Part shown: positions 1-10,020 of the stretch, one piece after another
How positions within the stretch are numbered: position 1 is the stretch's first letter
Layout: every line of letters starts with the position of its first letter
Source: Lachnospiraceae bacterium
GTDB taxonomy: Bacteria > Bacillota > Clostridia > Lachnospirales > Lachnospiraceae
DNA length: 64,000 nt
Direction of reading: 5' to 3'
Assembly (NCBI GenBank): GCA_017441295.1
Contig: JAFRYA010000006.1
Coordinates: 206,049 to 270,048 of the forward strand
The notes under the pieces: model-generated
Database searches by the model: none
Told to the model about the DNA's origin: nothing
The model's input: only the letters and a program-made list of their open reading frames with translations
Position numbers and translations under genes: made by a program

Positions 1-455
1 TTTGGAGAGCAGCAGGAAGCCCAACCGCAGATGCTGACGGCAACGCATATGGTGATGCTAGAGATATGTTTAACGACGTAACAAGCTCAACAAAATCAGC
101 AGCAAACAAAGCTATTGCATGGGCTTATAGTGAAGGCATCTCTAAGGGCTATTCAGATGGCGGATTCCATCCGGATGCAACCATTACCAGAAAAGATGTA
201 ATGATCATGATGTACCGTATAGCAGGCAAGCCTGATCCTTCAGATGAAGGCATTGCAGCAGCTAATAAATTTACAGATGTTAAGGGCAAATACAAAACTA
301 CATCTGATACATTTAAGGCTATTGCATGGGCAGCAGGCGAAGGTATTACAAAGGGTTATACCAGCGGCCAGTATAAAGGACAGTTCGGCGCAACTCTTGA
401 CTGTCTGAGAGAGCAGATAGTTACATTCATCTGGAGAGGCGCAGGAAAACCTTGA
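1..455 (+). CDS. SLH-domain surface protein, C-terminal fragment (5' end outside window)
   Basis: The reading frame is already open at base 3 (WRAAGSPTADADG) and ends at 455, so only about the last 150 residues of a longer protein are seen. It shows S-layer-homology motifs: FNDV...KAIAWAYSEGISKGYSDG.FHPDATITRKD, then FTDV...KAIAWAAGEGITKGY, ending in REQIVTFIWRGAGKP. SLH triplets typically bind pyruvylated secondary cell-wall polymer and anchor exported proteins. The arrangement closely matches the C-terminus of the 35535-45020 protein, so the two belong to one paralogous surface family. Nothing can be said about the exported N-terminal part. A strong terminator follows at once. Confidence 0.85.
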   Translation, partial: WRAAGSPTADADGNAYGDARDMFNDVTSSTKSAANKAIAWAYSEGISKGYSDGGFHPDATITRKDVMIMMYRIAGKPDPSDEGIAAANKFTDVKGKYKTTSDTFKAIAWAAGEGITKGYTSGQYKGQFGATLDCLREQIVTFIWRGAGKP

Positions 456-476
456 TAGAATAAAGAGATTTTTTAC

Positions 477-512
477 AAAGAGGCACTTCGCAAAGAAGTG
501 CCTCTTTTTTTA
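477..512 (+). terminator. Rho-independent terminator after the SLH gene
   Basis: An 11-12 bp stem (AGAGGCACTTC / GAAGTGCCTCT) with a short GCAAA-type loop is followed by a run of eight T. It separates the SLH gene from tatD. Confidence 0.9.
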
Positions 513-599
513 ACAATATTAAAAAAGATTAAAACAGATGTAGCATTTATTTGCGAAGAATAATATATTTATAAAAGAAATTTTTCAGGGGAACTAATG

Positions 600-1373
600 A
601 TGAATCTTATTTTTGACAGCCATGCGCATTATGATGACAGCGCCTTTGATGCTGACCGGGACGAACTGCTGGCCGGACTTAAAGAAAAAGGAATAGGCCT
701 TGTCGTAAATGCATGCGCAGCCATATCAGACCTAAAGGATATTATTCCGCTCACTCGCAAATATGATTTTCTGTACGGCGCCAGTGGAGTGCATCCTTCC
801 GAGCTGTCAGAGATGGATGATAAAAAGTTTGCTGACATTGAAATGGCGCTGGATGAGCCTAAGATAGTGGCAGTTGGAGAAATAGGCCTGGACTATCACT
901 ACGACGATACTGATAAGCCGCTTCAGAAGGAATGGTTTGCCAGGCAGATAGATCTTGCAAAGAGAAAGAACTACCCGATCATAGTCCACAGCCGCGATGC
1001 CGCAGCAGATACACTCGATATTATAAAAGCTGAAAATGCCCGCGAGGCGGGAGGTGTGATCCACTGCTTTTCTTATGAAAAAGAAATGGCAAAGATCTAT
1101 ATGGACATGGGCTTTTACATAGGAGTCGGAGGCGTGGTTACGTACAAGAACGGCCGCAAATTAAAAGAAGTTGTGGAGTATATGCCGCTGGAGAAGATGC
1201 TGCTGGAGACGGACTGTCCATACCTGTCGCCTGAGCCATTCAGGGGCAGGCGCAACGATTCATCCATGCTGAATTATGTGGCTGACAAGGTCGCTGAAAT
1301 CAAAGGAACAGACCGCGAGACGGTAATAGAGGTTACACGTGAGAACGCCAAAAGAATGTATCGCATTAATTAA
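600..1373 (+). CDS. tatD: TatD family metal-dependent DNase
   Basis: This TIM-barrel metallohydrolase belongs to the TatD family, whose members are 3'-5' DNA/RNA exonucleases with roles in DNA repair and turnover. Visible motifs are the metal-binding HxH in FDSHAHYDD near the N-terminus, GEIGLDYH, PIIVHSRDA, GVIHCFS and the terminal metal Asp in LLETDCPYLSPEP. The length of 257 residues is normal. Two ATG codons lie in tandem (597 and 600). The AGGGGA at 587-592 is 4 nt from the first and 7 nt from the second, so 600 is preferred. The 3' end overlaps rsmA by 35 bp, so the two are probably cotranscribed and translationally coupled. Confidence 0.93.
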   Translation: MNLIFDSHAHYDDSAFDADRDELLAGLKEKGIGLVVNACAAISDLKDIIPLTRKYDFLYGASGVHPSELSEMDDKKFADIEMALDEPKIVAVGEIGLDYHYDDTDKPLQKEWFARQIDLAKRKNYPIIVHSRDAAADTLDIIKAENAREAGGVIHCFSYEKEMAKIYMDMGFYIGVGGVVTYKNGRKLKEVVEYMPLEKMLLETDCPYLSPEPFRGRRNDSSMLNYVADKVAEIKGTDRETVIEVTRENAKRMYRIN

Positions 1374-2199
1374 AGAATATGACTTCGCTATACAGAAGAA
1401 GTTCGGCCAGAACTTCCTGATAGACTCGAATATTATCGAGGGTATCATTGAGGCAGCAGAGATCACAAAAGATGACTGCGTGCTGGAGATCGGCCCGGGA
1501 ATGGGCGCCATGACAGGCTATCTGCTGGAGTCAGCGCGCAAGGTTATTGCTGTCGAGGTTGACAGGATGCTGATCCCTATCCTTCAGGATACGCTGAACG
1601 GCTATGACAACCTGGTGCTCATCAACGATGACATCCTCAAGGTGGATATAGCATCTCTGATCGAACGCGAGAATGACGGCCGTCCTATCAAGGTCGTCGC
1701 TAACCTCCCCTACTACATTACCACTCCTATCATCATGGAACTGCTGGAGCGCGAAGAGAAGATAACAAGTATCACAGTAATGGTGCAGAAAGAAGTTGCC
1801 CAGAGAATGCAGGAGGGCCCGGGCAGCAAGTCATACGGCGCTCTGTCGCTGGCAGTACAGTATTATGCCAAGGCCGGGATAGTACTGAATGTATCCAAGA
1901 ATTGCTTCCTGCCTAAGCCTGACGTGGATTCTGCTGTCATCAAGCTGGACATTTACGAGCCTTGCGAGAGGCCTGTGAAGACTGAAAATCCGGAGCAGAT
2001 GTTCGCGCTGATCAGAGCAGCATTTAATCAGAGAAGAAAAACGCTCCTCAATTCATTGGGGAACGCGCAGGAACTGAATTATACAAAGGAACAGATTGCA
2101 GAAGCTTTAGCCCGGATGGGCAAAAGCGAGACTATCAGGGGTGAAGCACTCTCTTTGCCTGAGTTCGCCGAACTATCAGATATATTATCACAGCAATGA
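1339..2199 (+). CDS. rsmA: 16S rRNA (adenine1518/1519-N6)-dimethyltransferase
   Basis: RsmA (KsgA) dimethylates two adjacent adenines in the 3' hairpin of 16S rRNA late in 30S assembly, and its loss gives kasugamycin resistance. Motifs are QKKFGQNFLID near residue 20, the SAM-binding VLEIGPGMGAMT, the catalytic VANLPYYITTPI and the C-terminal RRKTLLNSL. The start is GTG at 1339 inside tatD; it gives the usual short N-terminal extension before KFGQNFL, and no ATG fits better. The 3' end overlaps lgt on the other strand by 65 bp. tatD followed by rsmA is a common neighbourhood in Firmicutes. Confidence 0.95.
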   Translation: MRTPKECIALIKEYDFAIQKKFGQNFLIDSNIIEGIIEAAEITKDDCVLEIGPGMGAMTGYLLESARKVIAVEVDRMLIPILQDTLNGYDNLVLINDDILKVDIASLIERENDGRPIKVVANLPYYITTPIIMELLEREEKITSITVMVQKEVAQRMQEGPGSKSYGALSLAVQYYAKAGIVLNVSKNCFLPKPDVDSAVIKLDIYEPCERPVKTENPEQMFALIRAAFNQRRKTLLNSLGNAQELNYTKEQIAEALARMGKSETIRGEALSLPEFAELSDILSQQ

Positions 2200-2935
2200 A
2201 TATTGCGATGCTGATCCACTGGGATGTTGACAGAGGTCCCCAGAAGCCGCGCAGGTCATCGCCGCGCAGGAATTCATCAGCGAAGCGGATTACAGAATAA
2301 ACGAGAAGATAAATGCACGTGATCGAGTATTTATCTTCTTTTTTAATATAGATCAATAAGAGCACCACGAAAATCAGGAGCTCTATCGCAGCCTCGAGGA
2401 GCTGTACAGGGAATCTGGAATAATCGTTTATGCCGTCATTGACGCCCGGATTGAGAAAAGACTCATCGTAGTGGATGGCCGCCGGTCCGTGATATTCGAT
2501 GCCATAGCAGCAGCCGGTCAAAGTACAGCCGATTCTGCCTAAGCAATGGAAGAGCGGGAATGCCACAGCGAAGTTGTTGAGGTTCTCACGCAGAGGCAGC
2601 TGGTAGATGCGGCAGCCAATGAACAGGAACAACAGCCCTCCCAGCAGTCCGCCATAAAAAACCATGCCTGAGGACGCTATCAGGAAAGCGTCCAGAAAAT
2701 CTGCCAATGTATTGCCCTGGTAAGTGGCTATGAAATCAGGCAGTCCTACGATAAAGAACAATAAGTGCGCGCCGAGGAAAACTCCGATGAGGAGAAACAG
2801 CGCAAGAAAAGCGAGCTGCCCTCTCACCAGGTCACGCCTTTTGCTTAAAAGGATAATGACAACCAGTGAAAGGATCAGCCCAATGATTACCATTAAGGTA
2901 TAATATCCTATTGTGTTCCTAATAAAATCTAACAC
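2135..2935 (-). CDS. lgt: Prolipoprotein diacylglyceryl transferase (Lgt family)
   Basis: This polytopic membrane enzyme would transfer diacylglycerol from phosphatidylglycerol to the lipobox cysteine of prolipoproteins. About seven hydrophobic segments are visible. Family landmarks are GMVFYGGLLGG, the core FHCLGRIGCTLTGCCYG, RFPVQLLEA, RFADEFLRGD and LSTSQW. The core reads GRIGC..TGCCYG rather than the classical GRxGNFxN, which is the divergent form often seen in clostridia; such paralogs may act on other substrates. The last 21 codons are antisense to the end of rsmA. It lies 9 bp downstream of the zinc-ribbon gene and is probably cotranscribed with it. Confidence 0.85.
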   Translation of the reverse strand: MLDFIRNTIGYYTLMVIIGLILSLVVIILLSKRRDLVRGQLAFLALFLLIGVFLGAHLLFFIVGLPDFIATYQGNTLADFLDAFLIASSGMVFYGGLLGGLLFLFIGCRIYQLPLRENLNNFAVAFPLFHCLGRIGCTLTGCCYGIEYHGPAAIHYDESFLNPGVNDGINDYSRFPVQLLEAAIELLIFVVLLLIYIKKEDKYSITCIYLLVYSVIRFADEFLRGDDLRGFWGPLSTSQWISIAIFIAVIIYLIVRRTQAKRVLHP

Positions 2936-2944
2936 GGATATGAA

Positions 2945-3436
2945 TTAATACCAGTAGCTACTATAGCGGCTGGCAAGTGAAATAGCAACAATGATGAAGA
3001 TGATCAGGATAACACCGGTAATGATGAGCCCGATAAGACCAAATATACGTCCGAGCTTGCCCATGGTGCTGCCTGCGTTGGTGGTTTTGCACTTGTTGCC
3101 AAGGATAAGACCTACGATAGAGCATCCAAGTGGAATAAATGCGGGCCAGAGCCAGATGGCCAGCCAGCAAAGACCCAGTCCGCATGCACCAAAGATAAGA
3201 GCCATGATAGGCAGCTTATTGCTGGTTGGTGCTACAACATTCGGTGTAGGTGCTGCATATGTCGGAGCGGTATATGTAGGAGCCGGAGCAGGTGTCGGGT
3301 TCGGAGCTACGAATGTAGGTGTAGGTGCCGGAGCCGGAGCTTCTGCAGGGGCTGCTGCTTCAACAGGACTTCCGCATGAGGTGCAGAATTTTGCGTCGTC
3401 TTCAAGCTGTGCGCCGCAGTTTGTACAAAATTTCAT
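2945..3436 (-). CDS. Zinc-ribbon membrane protein with Pro/Ala/Thr-rich linker
   Basis: This 163-residue protein starts with a zinc ribbon (KFCTNCGAQLEDDAKFCTSCG: two CxxC pairs, residues 3-22). A low-complexity Pro/Ala/Thr linker of about 50 residues follows, rich in PAPAPT and TYTAPTY. Two to three hydrophobic helices come next (around residues 80-155), and the protein ends in SRYSSYWY. This architecture is widespread in Firmicutes and Actinobacteria, with no defined function. An excellent SD (AAAGGAGGT) lies 8 nt before the ATG. It is the first gene of a two-gene minus-strand unit with lgt and is divergent from sua5-rpiB. Confidence 0.8.
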   Translation of the reverse strand: MKFCTNCGAQLEDDAKFCTSCGSPVEAAAPAEAPAPAPTPTFVAPNPTPAPAPTYTAPTYAAPTPNVVAPTSNKLPIMALIFGACGLGLCWLAIWLWPAFIPLGCSIVGLILGNKCKTTNAGSTMGKLGRIFGLIGLIITGVILIIFIIVAISLASRYSSYWY

Positions 3437-3479
3437 ATTTCATACCTCCTTTTTTTATTCCACAATATTACCATATATG

Positions 3480-3488
3480 TGTTATAAT
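3480..3488 (+). promoter_or_regulatory. Extended -10 promoter giving a probable leaderless mRNA
   Basis: TGTTATAAT is a perfect extended -10 (TGn + TATAAT). No good -35 is seen 16-18 nt upstream, which is usual for extended -10 promoters. The start codons ATG 3494 and ATG 3497 lie 5 and 8 nt after the box, so transcription should begin at or next to the start codon. No Shine-Dalgarno is present between the box and the ATG. Confidence 0.6.
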
Positions 3489-3493
3489 TTGCA

Positions 3494-4573
3494 ATGATGA
3501 AAACACTAATATACAAAGCAGAAAAAGAAGCTTTCCAGAGGGCCGGAGAAGTCCTGAAACATGGCGGGATCGTAGCCTTTCCTACTGATACCGTATACGG
3601 TCTGGGAGCGGTATATACGGATGACGAAGCCGTGCGGAGCATTTTCCGCGCGAAAGGCCGCGATGAAGGCAAGCCTTTGAGCATTCTGGTGGAAGGTCCG
3701 TGGCAGGCTGAGATGGTAGCCGCAGAGGTGACAGATGAAGCGAAAGCACTGATGGAGAGGTTCTGGCCTGGAGCGCTGACGCTGATCCTTCCTAAGAACA
3801 ATACGGTTTCGGATTACGTTTCAGCGGGCGGATCCACAGTGGGTATCAGGATGCCCGCGGACGAGACAGCGCTCGGAGTGATCAGGGCGGCAGGCAGTCC
3901 GCTGGCGGCGCCCAGCGCGAATACGTCAGGCAAACGTTCGTCAGTCAGCGCCGAGGACGTACGCACCGATCTGGAGGGCAAAATTGACATGATCATTGAC
4001 GGAGGGACCTGCCCTATTGGCATTTCCTCCACCGTACTGGACCTGACCGGAGCGGATATCCGGATTCTCCGCGAAGGCACAGTTACCAGAGAAATGATCG
4101 AGGAGACTATAGGCAGACGCATAAATGATAAACAGGAGGCAGTTATGATAGCAGCAGGCAGTGACCACGCAGGTTTTGAAATGAAGAACGCTCTGATCGA
4201 ACACTTGAAAGAGCGCGGATATGAGGTTAAGGATTTCGGATGCTTTTCAGCAGAATCATGCGATTATCCGGAATATGCCAAGGCAGTTTCAGAAGCAGTA
4301 GTAAGCGGCGAGGCTCAGATGGGCATGCTTATCTGCGGCACCGGTATCGGTATGTCCATTGCGGCCAATAAGGTTAAAGGCATCCGCGCGGCTGTAGTTT
4401 CGGATGAATTCTCCACACAGGCCACCAGGGAACACAATGACGCCAACGTCATCTGCATGGGCGCCAGGGTCATCGACATCCCGAAGGCCATCAAACTGCT
4501 GGATATCTTTCTGGATACAGAGTTTTCGAATGGAGTTAATCATATAAGGAGGATTGGTAAAATTGAGCAATAA
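3494..4573 (+). CDS. Fusion: threonylcarbamoyl-AMP synthase (Sua5/TsaC) + ribose-5-phosphate isomerase B
   Basis: One frame of 359 codons joins two complete enzymes. Residues 1 to about 212 are Sua5/YrdC/TsaC (IVAFPTDTVYGLG, KGRDEGKPLSILV, SPLAAPSANTSGK, GISSTVLDL), which makes threonylcarbamoyl-AMP for the tRNA t6A37 modification. Residues 218-359 are RpiB (AAGSDHAGFEMK, CGTGIGMSIAANK, EHNDANVICMGARV), which interconverts ribose-5-P and ribulose-5-P. The linker is only a few residues (GRRINDKQEAV). A strong internal SD, AGGAGG at 4134-4139, lies 5 nt before the in-frame ATG 4145, so RpiB can also be made alone. Separate sua5 and rpiB genes are usual neighbours in Firmicutes. Start is ATG 3494 or 3497, apparently leaderless. 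It overlaps the dCMP deaminase start. Confidence 0.9.
   Translation: MMKTLIYKAEKEAFQRAGEVLKHGGIVAFPTDTVYGLGAVYTDDEAVRSIFRAKGRDEGKPLSILVEGPWQAEMVAAEVTDEAKALMERFWPGALTLILPKNNTVSDYVSAGGSTVGIRMPADETALGVIRAAGSPLAAPSANTSGKRSSVSAEDVRTDLEGKIDMIIDGGTCPIGISSTVLDLTGADIRILREGTVTREMIEETIGRRINDKQEAVMIAAGSDHAGFEMKNALIEHLKERGYEVKDFGCFSAESCDYPEYAKAVSEAVVSGEAQMGMLICGTGIGMSIAANKVKGIRAAVVSDEFSTQATREHNDANVICMGARVIDIPKAIKLLDIFLDTEFSNGVNHIRRIGKIEQ
4134..4147 (+). promoter_or_regulatory. Internal ribosome binding site and RpiB start inside the fused gene
   Basis: A consensus AGGAGG is followed after CAGTT by ATG 4145, in frame with the upstream Sua5 part and exactly at the first residue of the RpiB domain (MIAAGSDHAG). 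Another frame has TGA and TAA just upstream (within CATAAATGATAA). This is what would remain if sua5 once ended there and a small indel fused the frames. Confidence 0.65.
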
Positions 4574-5051
4574 GAGAGAAGATTATATCAGTTGGGATGA
4601 ATATTTCATGGGCGTAGCTCAGCTGTCCGCCCAGCGTTCAAAGGACCCGTCCACTCAGGTCGGAGCATGCATTGTGAGCCAGGACAATAAGATCCTCTCA
4701 ATGGGATACAATGGCCTGCCATGGGGATGCTCAGACGATGATTTCCCGTGGGAGAAGACTGACAATACTCCGGAGCACAGCAAGTATTTCTATTCCACAC
4801 ACTCAGAGCTCAACGCGATACTGAACTACCGCGGCGGCAGTCTGGAGGGCACTAAGCTTTATGTTACGCTCTTCCCATGCAATGAATGCGCCAAGGCAGT
4901 TATCCAGTGCGGCATCAGGACCATAATATATGACAGTGACAAGTACGATGGTACTGACAGCGTCATCGCTTCCAAGAGAATGCTGGACGCTGCAGGTGTT
5001 GAGTACAGACAGTATCAGCACACCGGCAGGAAGGTCACTTTGGACCTCTAA
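4563..5051 (+). CDS. Deoxycytidylate (dCMP) deaminase family protein
   Basis: This zinc-dependent deaminase would convert dCMP to dUMP for dTTP synthesis, in the ComEB/dCMP-deaminase family. Motifs are SKDPSTQVGACIV, MGYNGLPWGCSDDDFPW, the zinc/catalytic STHSELNAI (HxE) and FPCNECAKAVIQCG (PCxxC). Two in-frame TTG codons are possible starts, 4554 and 4563. The SD AAGGAGG (4546-4552) is 1 nt from the first and 10 nt from the second, so TTG 4563 (MSNKREDYISW) is chosen. The start overlaps the end of the Sua5-RpiB gene, implying coupling. The length of 162 residues is typical. Confidence 0.9.
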   Translation: MSNKREDYISWDEYFMGVAQLSAQRSKDPSTQVGACIVSQDNKILSMGYNGLPWGCSDDDFPWEKTDNTPEHSKYFYSTHSELNAILNYRGGSLEGTKLYVTLFPCNECAKAVIQCGIRTIIYDSDKYDGTDSVIASKRMLDAAGVEYRQYQHTGRKVTLDL

Positions 5052-5090
5052 ATTGTTGCACTAATTTTGTACAAAATAAAAGACAATTTA

Positions 5091-5123
5091 TAAAAGGAAG
5101 TCTTGAAAAGGACTTCCTTTTTA
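5091..5123 (+). terminator. Rho-independent terminator after dCMP deaminase
   Basis: The stem AAAAGGAAGTC / GGACTTCCTTTT is followed by a T-rich tail. It insulates the V-ATPase operon. Confidence 0.85.
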
Positions 5124-5170
5124 TGTTAAAATTTTAACACCTATGATTATTTTTTAAATGGAGGTGCAAA

Positions 5171-5479
5171 ATGGCACAGGATACCATTAAAAACATCCGC
5201 AATGCCGAGAAGCAGGCCCAGAAGCTTGTCAAGGATGCAGAGGCTGAAAAGGCTACTATTCTTGATCAGGCTAAGACCGAGGGCGAAGCATTTTCGACAG
5301 AGCTGATAGATGCTGCAACCAAGGCTGCCAAAGAGGCATTAGCAAAGGTTGAGAGCGGCATGGATTCAGCACTCGAGGCAGCCGGCAAGAAGGCTGAGGA
5401 GACTATCGCTGGATTCCACAACGAGGCTTTGGCCAAGAGAGACGAAGCCATCGCAATTGTAGTATCAGAAATAGCTTAA
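5171..5479 (+). CDS. V-type ATPase peripheral-stalk subunit (H/G type)
   Basis: This small 102-residue coiled-coil protein is rich in Ala, Lys and Glu (KNIRNAEKQAQKLVKDAEAE...). It is the first gene of the V-ATPase operon, in the place of E. hirae ntpF or archaeal ahaH. The subunit pairs with subunit E to form the peripheral stalk that links the catalytic head to subunit I. The SD GGAGGTG lies just ahead of the ATG. Sequence alone is only weakly diagnostic for such coiled coils; gene position and length make the call. Confidence 0.85.
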   Translation: MAQDTIKNIRNAEKQAQKLVKDAEAEKATILDQAKTEGEAFSTELIDAATKAAKEALAKVESGMDSALEAAGKKAEETIAGFHNEALAKRDEAIAIVVSEIA

Positions 5480-5507
5480 AGATTAAAGCAAGGGAGGAAC
5501 TTTCAAA

Positions 5508-8017
<2,510 letters not shown>

Positions 8018-8034
8018 TTTAAGGAGTATTAATA

Positions 8035-8625
8035 ATGAGTGGACTGGATAAAATTCTAGAACATATCAATACTGAAGCCAAAGATGCTGCGGATGAATTA
8101 ATAGCCGGTGCTAAGGCACAGGCTGCACAGCTGCTGGAGAATGCCAAGGCAGAAGCCAAGGCCAGAGAGGCTGCCATTGTTAAGCAGTCTGAACTGGACC
8201 AGATAGCTGCTGAGAAGAGAATCAAATCAGCTGCTGACCTGAAAGAAAAGAGAATGGTTCTTGAAGCTAAGCAGAAGGAGATCGAAGACGTCCTTACTGC
8301 AGCTAAAGACCATCTGACAGGTCTGGATGACGCTGCTTATTTCGAGACCATCGCTAAGATGATCAGGAAATATGCTCAGCCACAGGACGGAGTCATTAAG
8401 TTCTCAGCTAAAGATCTGGGCAGACTTCCGGCAGGATTCGACCAGAAGATCGCCGAAGCTTTAGGCGGCAAGGGTTCTCTTAAGATAGTTCAGGAGAGCG
8501 CAGATATTTGCGGCGGCTTCATATTAGTATATGGAGATATTGAAGAGAATTGTTCCTTTGATGCCCTTATTGAGGCGTCCAAGGAAGATTTGCAGGATAA
8601 GATTGGACAGAAACTGTTCAGCTAA
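8035..8625 (+). CDS. ntpE: V-type ATP synthase subunit E
   Basis: This 196-residue peripheral-stalk subunit has a long N-terminal helix (KILEHINTEAKDAADELIAGAKAQ, continuing with Ala/Lys/Glu heptads to about residue 90). A mixed C-terminal domain (GGFILVYGDIEENCSFDALIEA) contacts the A3B3 head. It pairs with the coiled-coil subunit encoded at 5171. It is 17 bp after ntpK with SD AAGGAG. Confidence 0.93.
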   Translation: MSGLDKILEHINTEAKDAADELIAGAKAQAAQLLENAKAEAKAREAAIVKQSELDQIAAEKRIKSAADLKEKRMVLEAKQKEIEDVLTAAKDHLTGLDDAAYFETIAKMIRKYAQPQDGVIKFSAKDLGRLPAGFDQKIAEALGGKGSLKIVQESADICGGFILVYGDIEENCSFDALIEASKEDLQDKIGQKLFS

Positions 8626-8647
8626 AGTATAAGAAAGGAGCAGATTC

Positions 8648-9667
8648 ATGGACAAAGAGTTTTTGAACGACACGTTGCTGGATGACGAATTGTTGCCGGA
8701 CGAGTTGTTTACCTCTGCGGTCGCACAAATCCGCGCAAAAGAAAATACTTTGCTCAGTGATCAGGCCCTGAACAATCTTATGGCAAGTGAGACATATGAA
8801 GAGTGCATTCAGTTTCTTCTGGACAGGGGCTGGGGCCCTACAGAGCATAATACACCTGAAGAACTGTTGACTATGGAACGTGAGAAGACCTGGGCTTTGA
8901 TGAGAAGTCTCTGCAACGACAAGCAGATGCATTTCTTTGACATTTTCAGGTATGCCACAGATTTCCATAATCTGAAGGTTGCTATTAAAGAAACATATGT
9001 ACAGAAGCAGACCCCGAATGTTTATAAGTACGACGGCACCATTCCTGTTGAGGTTATCAGGAAATGCGCTGTTGATAATGAATATTCACCGCTGCCTATC
9101 TACATGATGAAATGCGCTCAGGAAGCGAGGGACGTGCTGTTCCAGACAGGCGATTCCCAGCTGTGCGATGTTATCATCGACCGCGCGGCGCTTCAGGCAA
9201 TTTACAAACTGGGTAAAGAAACAGGCAACGACCTGATCAAGGGATACGTTGAATTAAAGTGTGCGGCAGCAGACATTAATATCGCTATCAGAGCCTGCAA
9301 GGCTAATAAGGATATTGATTTCCTGCAGCGCGCGTTCGTTGAGTGTGACAGCATCAGCGTACAGAGACTGATCGCGGCCACCAGAAACGGCCTTGATTCA
9401 ATTTACGAGTATCTCGAGAGCACAACATACGCAGATGCCAGCGAGGCTATCAAAGAGAGCCCGGCAGCATTCGACAGATGGTGTGACAACCGTATGATCA
9501 AGTTGATCAAGCCACAGAAATATAACGCATTTACCATTTCTCCTCTGGCAGCATACGTGCTGGCTAAGGAAAATGAGATGAAATCTGTCAGAATCATCCT
9601 CTCAGGCAAGCTGAACAATCTGCCTGAAGAAAAAGTGCGGGAAAGGTTAAGGGAGAGTTATGTCTAA
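8648..9667 (+). CDS. ntpC: V-type ATP synthase subunit C
   Basis: This 339-residue mostly helical subunit sits as a socket between the central shaft (D/F) and the K ring, in the family of yeast V-ATPase subunit d. Its acidic N-terminus (FLNDTLLDDELLPDELF) precedes the V-ATPase C/d fold; LKVAIKETYVQKQ and a C-terminal ENEMKSVRIILSGKLNNL are characteristic. The C-terminus overlaps the subunit F gene by 8 bp. The SD AAAGGAG lies upstream. Confidence 0.92.
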   Translation: MDKEFLNDTLLDDELLPDELFTSAVAQIRAKENTLLSDQALNNLMASETYEECIQFLLDRGWGPTEHNTPEELLTMEREKTWALMRSLCNDKQMHFFDIFRYATDFHNLKVAIKETYVQKQTPNVYKYDGTIPVEVIRKCAVDNEYSPLPIYMMKCAQEARDVLFQTGDSQLCDVIIDRAALQAIYKLGKETGNDLIKGYVELKCAAADINIAIRACKANKDIDFLQRAFVECDSISVQRLIAATRNGLDSIYEYLESTTYADASEAIKESPAAFDRWCDNRMIKLIKPQKYNAFTISPLAAYVLAKENEMKSVRIILSGKLNNLPEEKVRERLRESYV

Positions 9668-9980
9668 GATAGCAGTCCTTGGAGACAGAGACAGCATATA
9701 CGGTTTTGCGACATTGGGCCTTGATACATTTCCTGTAGCAAACGCAGAAGAGGGTGAGAGGACTCTCAAAGAACTCGCAGCGACAGATTATGCTGTTATC
9801 TATATAACAGAGAGCCTTCAGGCTGAGATTTACAATGAAGTCCTGAAGTACAGGGAGATGCGTCTTCCTGCCATCATTCCGATTCCGGGAGTATACGGCA
9901 ATACAGGACAGGGAATGAGGGACGTCAAGAAGCTCGTTGAGCAGGCAGTAGGCTCAGATATTATTTTTAATAACGATTGA
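9660..9980 (+). CDS. ntpG: V-type ATP synthase subunit F
   Basis: This 106-residue Rossmann-like central-shaft subunit binds subunit D; it is called NtpG in Enterococcus hirae and F in most annotations. Features include the N-terminal MSKIAVLGDRDSIYGFATLG, the middle DYAVIYITESL and PAIIPIPGVYGNTGQGM. The start ATG lies inside the last codons of ntpC, indicating tight coupling. A 40-bp gap separates it from ntpA. Confidence 0.92.
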   Translation: MSKIAVLGDRDSIYGFATLGLDTFPVANAEEGERTLKELAATDYAVIYITESLQAEIYNEVLKYREMRLPAIIPIPGVYGNTGQGMRDVKKLVEQAVGSDIIFNND

Positions 9981-10020
9981 GAATAAGATTTTGATACAAG
10001 AAAGGCTTAGGTAACAAACT

